Assembly (NCBI GenBank): GCA_964352535.1
Contig: CAYGSW010000056.1
Location: 1 to 25,179 of the forward strand
Length of the DNA: 25,179 nt
Reading direction: 5' to 3'
Source: Granulosicoccus sp964352535
GTDB taxonomy: Bacteria; Pseudomonadota; Gammaproteobacteria; Granulosicoccales; Granulosicoccaceae
Shown here piece after piece: positions 24,099 through 25,179 of the stretch. Each line of letters opens with the position of its first letter. Positions within the stretch are counted from its first letter, which is position 1. Both the position numbers and the translations under genes were made by a program. The notes below the pieces were generated by a model that made no database searches, had not been told where the DNA came from, and was given only the letters and a program-made list of their open reading frames with translations.

Positions 24099-25179
24099 AT
24101 GGAAAGTTCCGACGCCAGAATTGACAAGGAGAAATCTACAGTAGCTCAGAACGAGTTGCAGGCGAGTAACGCTCGATTCCGGAATGTGGTGAACAGCTCC
24201 CCCGACGGTGTCGTCGTAACGCGCGCAGATGGCGTCATTCAGTTTGTCAATCCTGCAGCTGAAACAATGTTCGGACTAAGTGCCGGTCAGTTGGTGGGCA
24301 AACCATTTCATTACTCTAATGCTGAGGGTGCCAGTGTTGAAATTGAGGTTCTGCAACCCGGCAGGGCACCGCTGATTGCTGAGATGCGGGTTGTCATCAT
24401 CGAGTGGGATGATCAACCAGCCATGCTGGCAACGCTGCGCGATATTTCAGAAAGGATCCAGTTGACCAAAGACCTGATGCGCTCCAACCAGGACCTCGAA
24501 GAATTTGCCTCGGTTCTTTCGCACGATATCAGAGCACCATTGAGAAACCTGAATCTGTTATCAGGGTGGCTAAAGAAAGATCACTCAACAGATCTGAATT
24601 CTGATGCTCTGGAAGATGTGGAACTAATCCAGACAATTACTGCACGTATGCAACGCATGGTAGACGACCTGTTGCATTACAGCCGAGTCAGTGCACGCCA
24701 GAAGAAGACACCTGATGTCGATCTGAACCTTATTCTGGAAGATACTCTGGCATCCTTGTCAGAGGACATTTTTCGTCGCGAAGCTCAGATCCACAGCACA
24801 TGGTTACCCGCCATTGATTGCAATGTTGCTCAGATGACAATATTGTTCAAGAATGTCATCCAAAACAGTATCCAGTATTGCTCTGTGCAGCCTGAGATTC
24901 ATATCAGCGCCGTAAGACGTAATCATTCATGGCTCTTGAGCTTTGTCGACAATGGAGATGGCATAGAGAAACGCAGCTGGGAAAGGGTTTTCCTGCCGTT
25001 TAATCATCTACACCCAGATGGTGACAAACAGGGCGCAGGTATTGGCTTGGCCACCTGCAAAAAAATAGTCAACACTCACAATGGAGAAATCTGGCTGGAA
25101 TCTGCCGAAACTCAGGGAAGCACTGTATACGTTCTGTTACCAGCAAAATCTGTCACCGGGTCAAATGTCACGATGACTG
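24099..25179 (+). CDS. PAS-containing soluble histidine kinase, truncated by window edge
   Basis: At least 360 residues; open to the end of the window with no stop seen. ATG 24099 is the first in-frame start after a stop at 24081. Seen: short N-terminal helix, PAS domain about 26-119 (VVNSSPDGVVVTRADGVIQF, FVNPAAETMFGLS, TLRDISER), HisKA domain with the phospho-acceptor His142 in FASVLSHDIRAPLRNL, then HATPase with N-box NVIQNSIQY, G1 DNGDGIEK and G2 GAGIGLATCKKIV. No transmembrane segment, so it is a cytoplasmic kinase. It lies 119 bases after kaiC on the same strand and could phosphorylate the receiver Asp56 of the KaiA-like protein, or act as a SasA/CikA analogue reading KaiC state. The KaiB-like sensor domain of SasA is absent. 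Partner assignment is inference. Confidence 0.93.
   Translation, partial: MESSDARIDKEKSTVAQNELQASNARFRNVVNSSPDGVVVTRADGVIQFVNPAAETMFGLSAGQLVGKPFHYSNAEGASVEIEVLQPGRAPLIAEMRVVIIEWDDQPAMLATLRDISERIQLTKDLMRSNQDLEEFASVLSHDIRAPLRNLNLLSGWLKKDHSTDLNSDALEDVELIQTITARMQRMVDDLLHYSRVSARQKKTPDVDLNLILEDTLASLSEDIFRREAQIHSTWLPAIDCNVAQMTILFKNVIQNSIQYCSVQPEIHISAVRRNHSWLLSFVDNGDGIEKRSWERVFLPFNHLHPDGDKQGAGIGLATCKKIVNTHNGEIWLESAETQGSTVYVLLPAKSVTGSNVTMT

Overview
The window is a compact stretch of bacterial chromosome with moderate GC, short intergenic gaps, many ATGA/TGATG stop-start overlaps and no IS element, tRNA, rRNA or CRISPR that I can see. The gene set (BatA-D/MoxR cluster with a DUF4381 protein, AmpG-type permease, DeaD-like helicase, EVE protein, quinoprotein-associated CXXCW protein) suggests a proteobacterium, most likely a free-living gammaproteobacterium. 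That placement is an inference from protein families, not a marker-gene assignment.

Layout. (1) 80-2673, minus strand: a NitT/TauT-type ABC importer (binding protein, permease, ATPase). (2) 2799-10333, plus strand: divergent from it, a tightly packed row of eight genes: a secreted CXXCW protein of the PQQ-associated family, a MoxR AAA+ ATPase, a DUF58 protein, a DUF4381 membrane protein, two VWA membrane proteins with MIDAS motifs (BatA/BatB-like), a TPR protein (BatC-like) and BatD. The linkage of (1) and (2) suggests an envelope maturation or transport system that may serve a quinoprotein dehydrogenase; no dehydrogenase gene is inside the window. (3) 10354-12918, minus strand: a membrane-anchored thioredoxin-fold protein followed by a chemoreceptor whose multi-spanning sensor domain is rich in histidine. 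(4) 13145-17219: an EVE-domain protein (minus), a DEAD-box RNA helicase with a C-terminal RNA-binding domain (plus), and a PLP enzyme of the diaminopropionate ammonia-lyase type (minus). (5) 17486-21115: an NlpC/P60 endopeptidase, a GH84-like N-acetylglucosaminidase and a divergent AmpG-like muropeptide permease, together resembling a peptidoglycan-salvage group.

(6) 21318-25179, plus strand, is the highlight: an apparent Kai clock-type operon outside the cyanobacteria. A protein with an intact phospho-receiver and a C-terminal domain resembling KaiA/RsbU-N overlaps kaiB by one base. kaiB is followed 14 bases after its stop by a full-length double-domain kaiC that keeps both Walker A motifs, both catalytic Glu pairs and the Ser-Thr autophosphorylation pair. 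A soluble PAS-HisKA-HATPase histidine kinase follows and runs off the right edge. If the first gene really is KaiA-like, all three clock classes (A-like, B, C) plus a candidate output or input kinase sit in one operon. It would resemble the chimeric receiver-KaiA proteins (KaiA3 type) described in cyanobacteria.

The gaps over 150 bases (12919-13144, 13601-13782, 17220-17485, 21116-21317) hold at most weak promoter-like boxes; I see no further gene in them. Bases 1-79 hold no supported gene.
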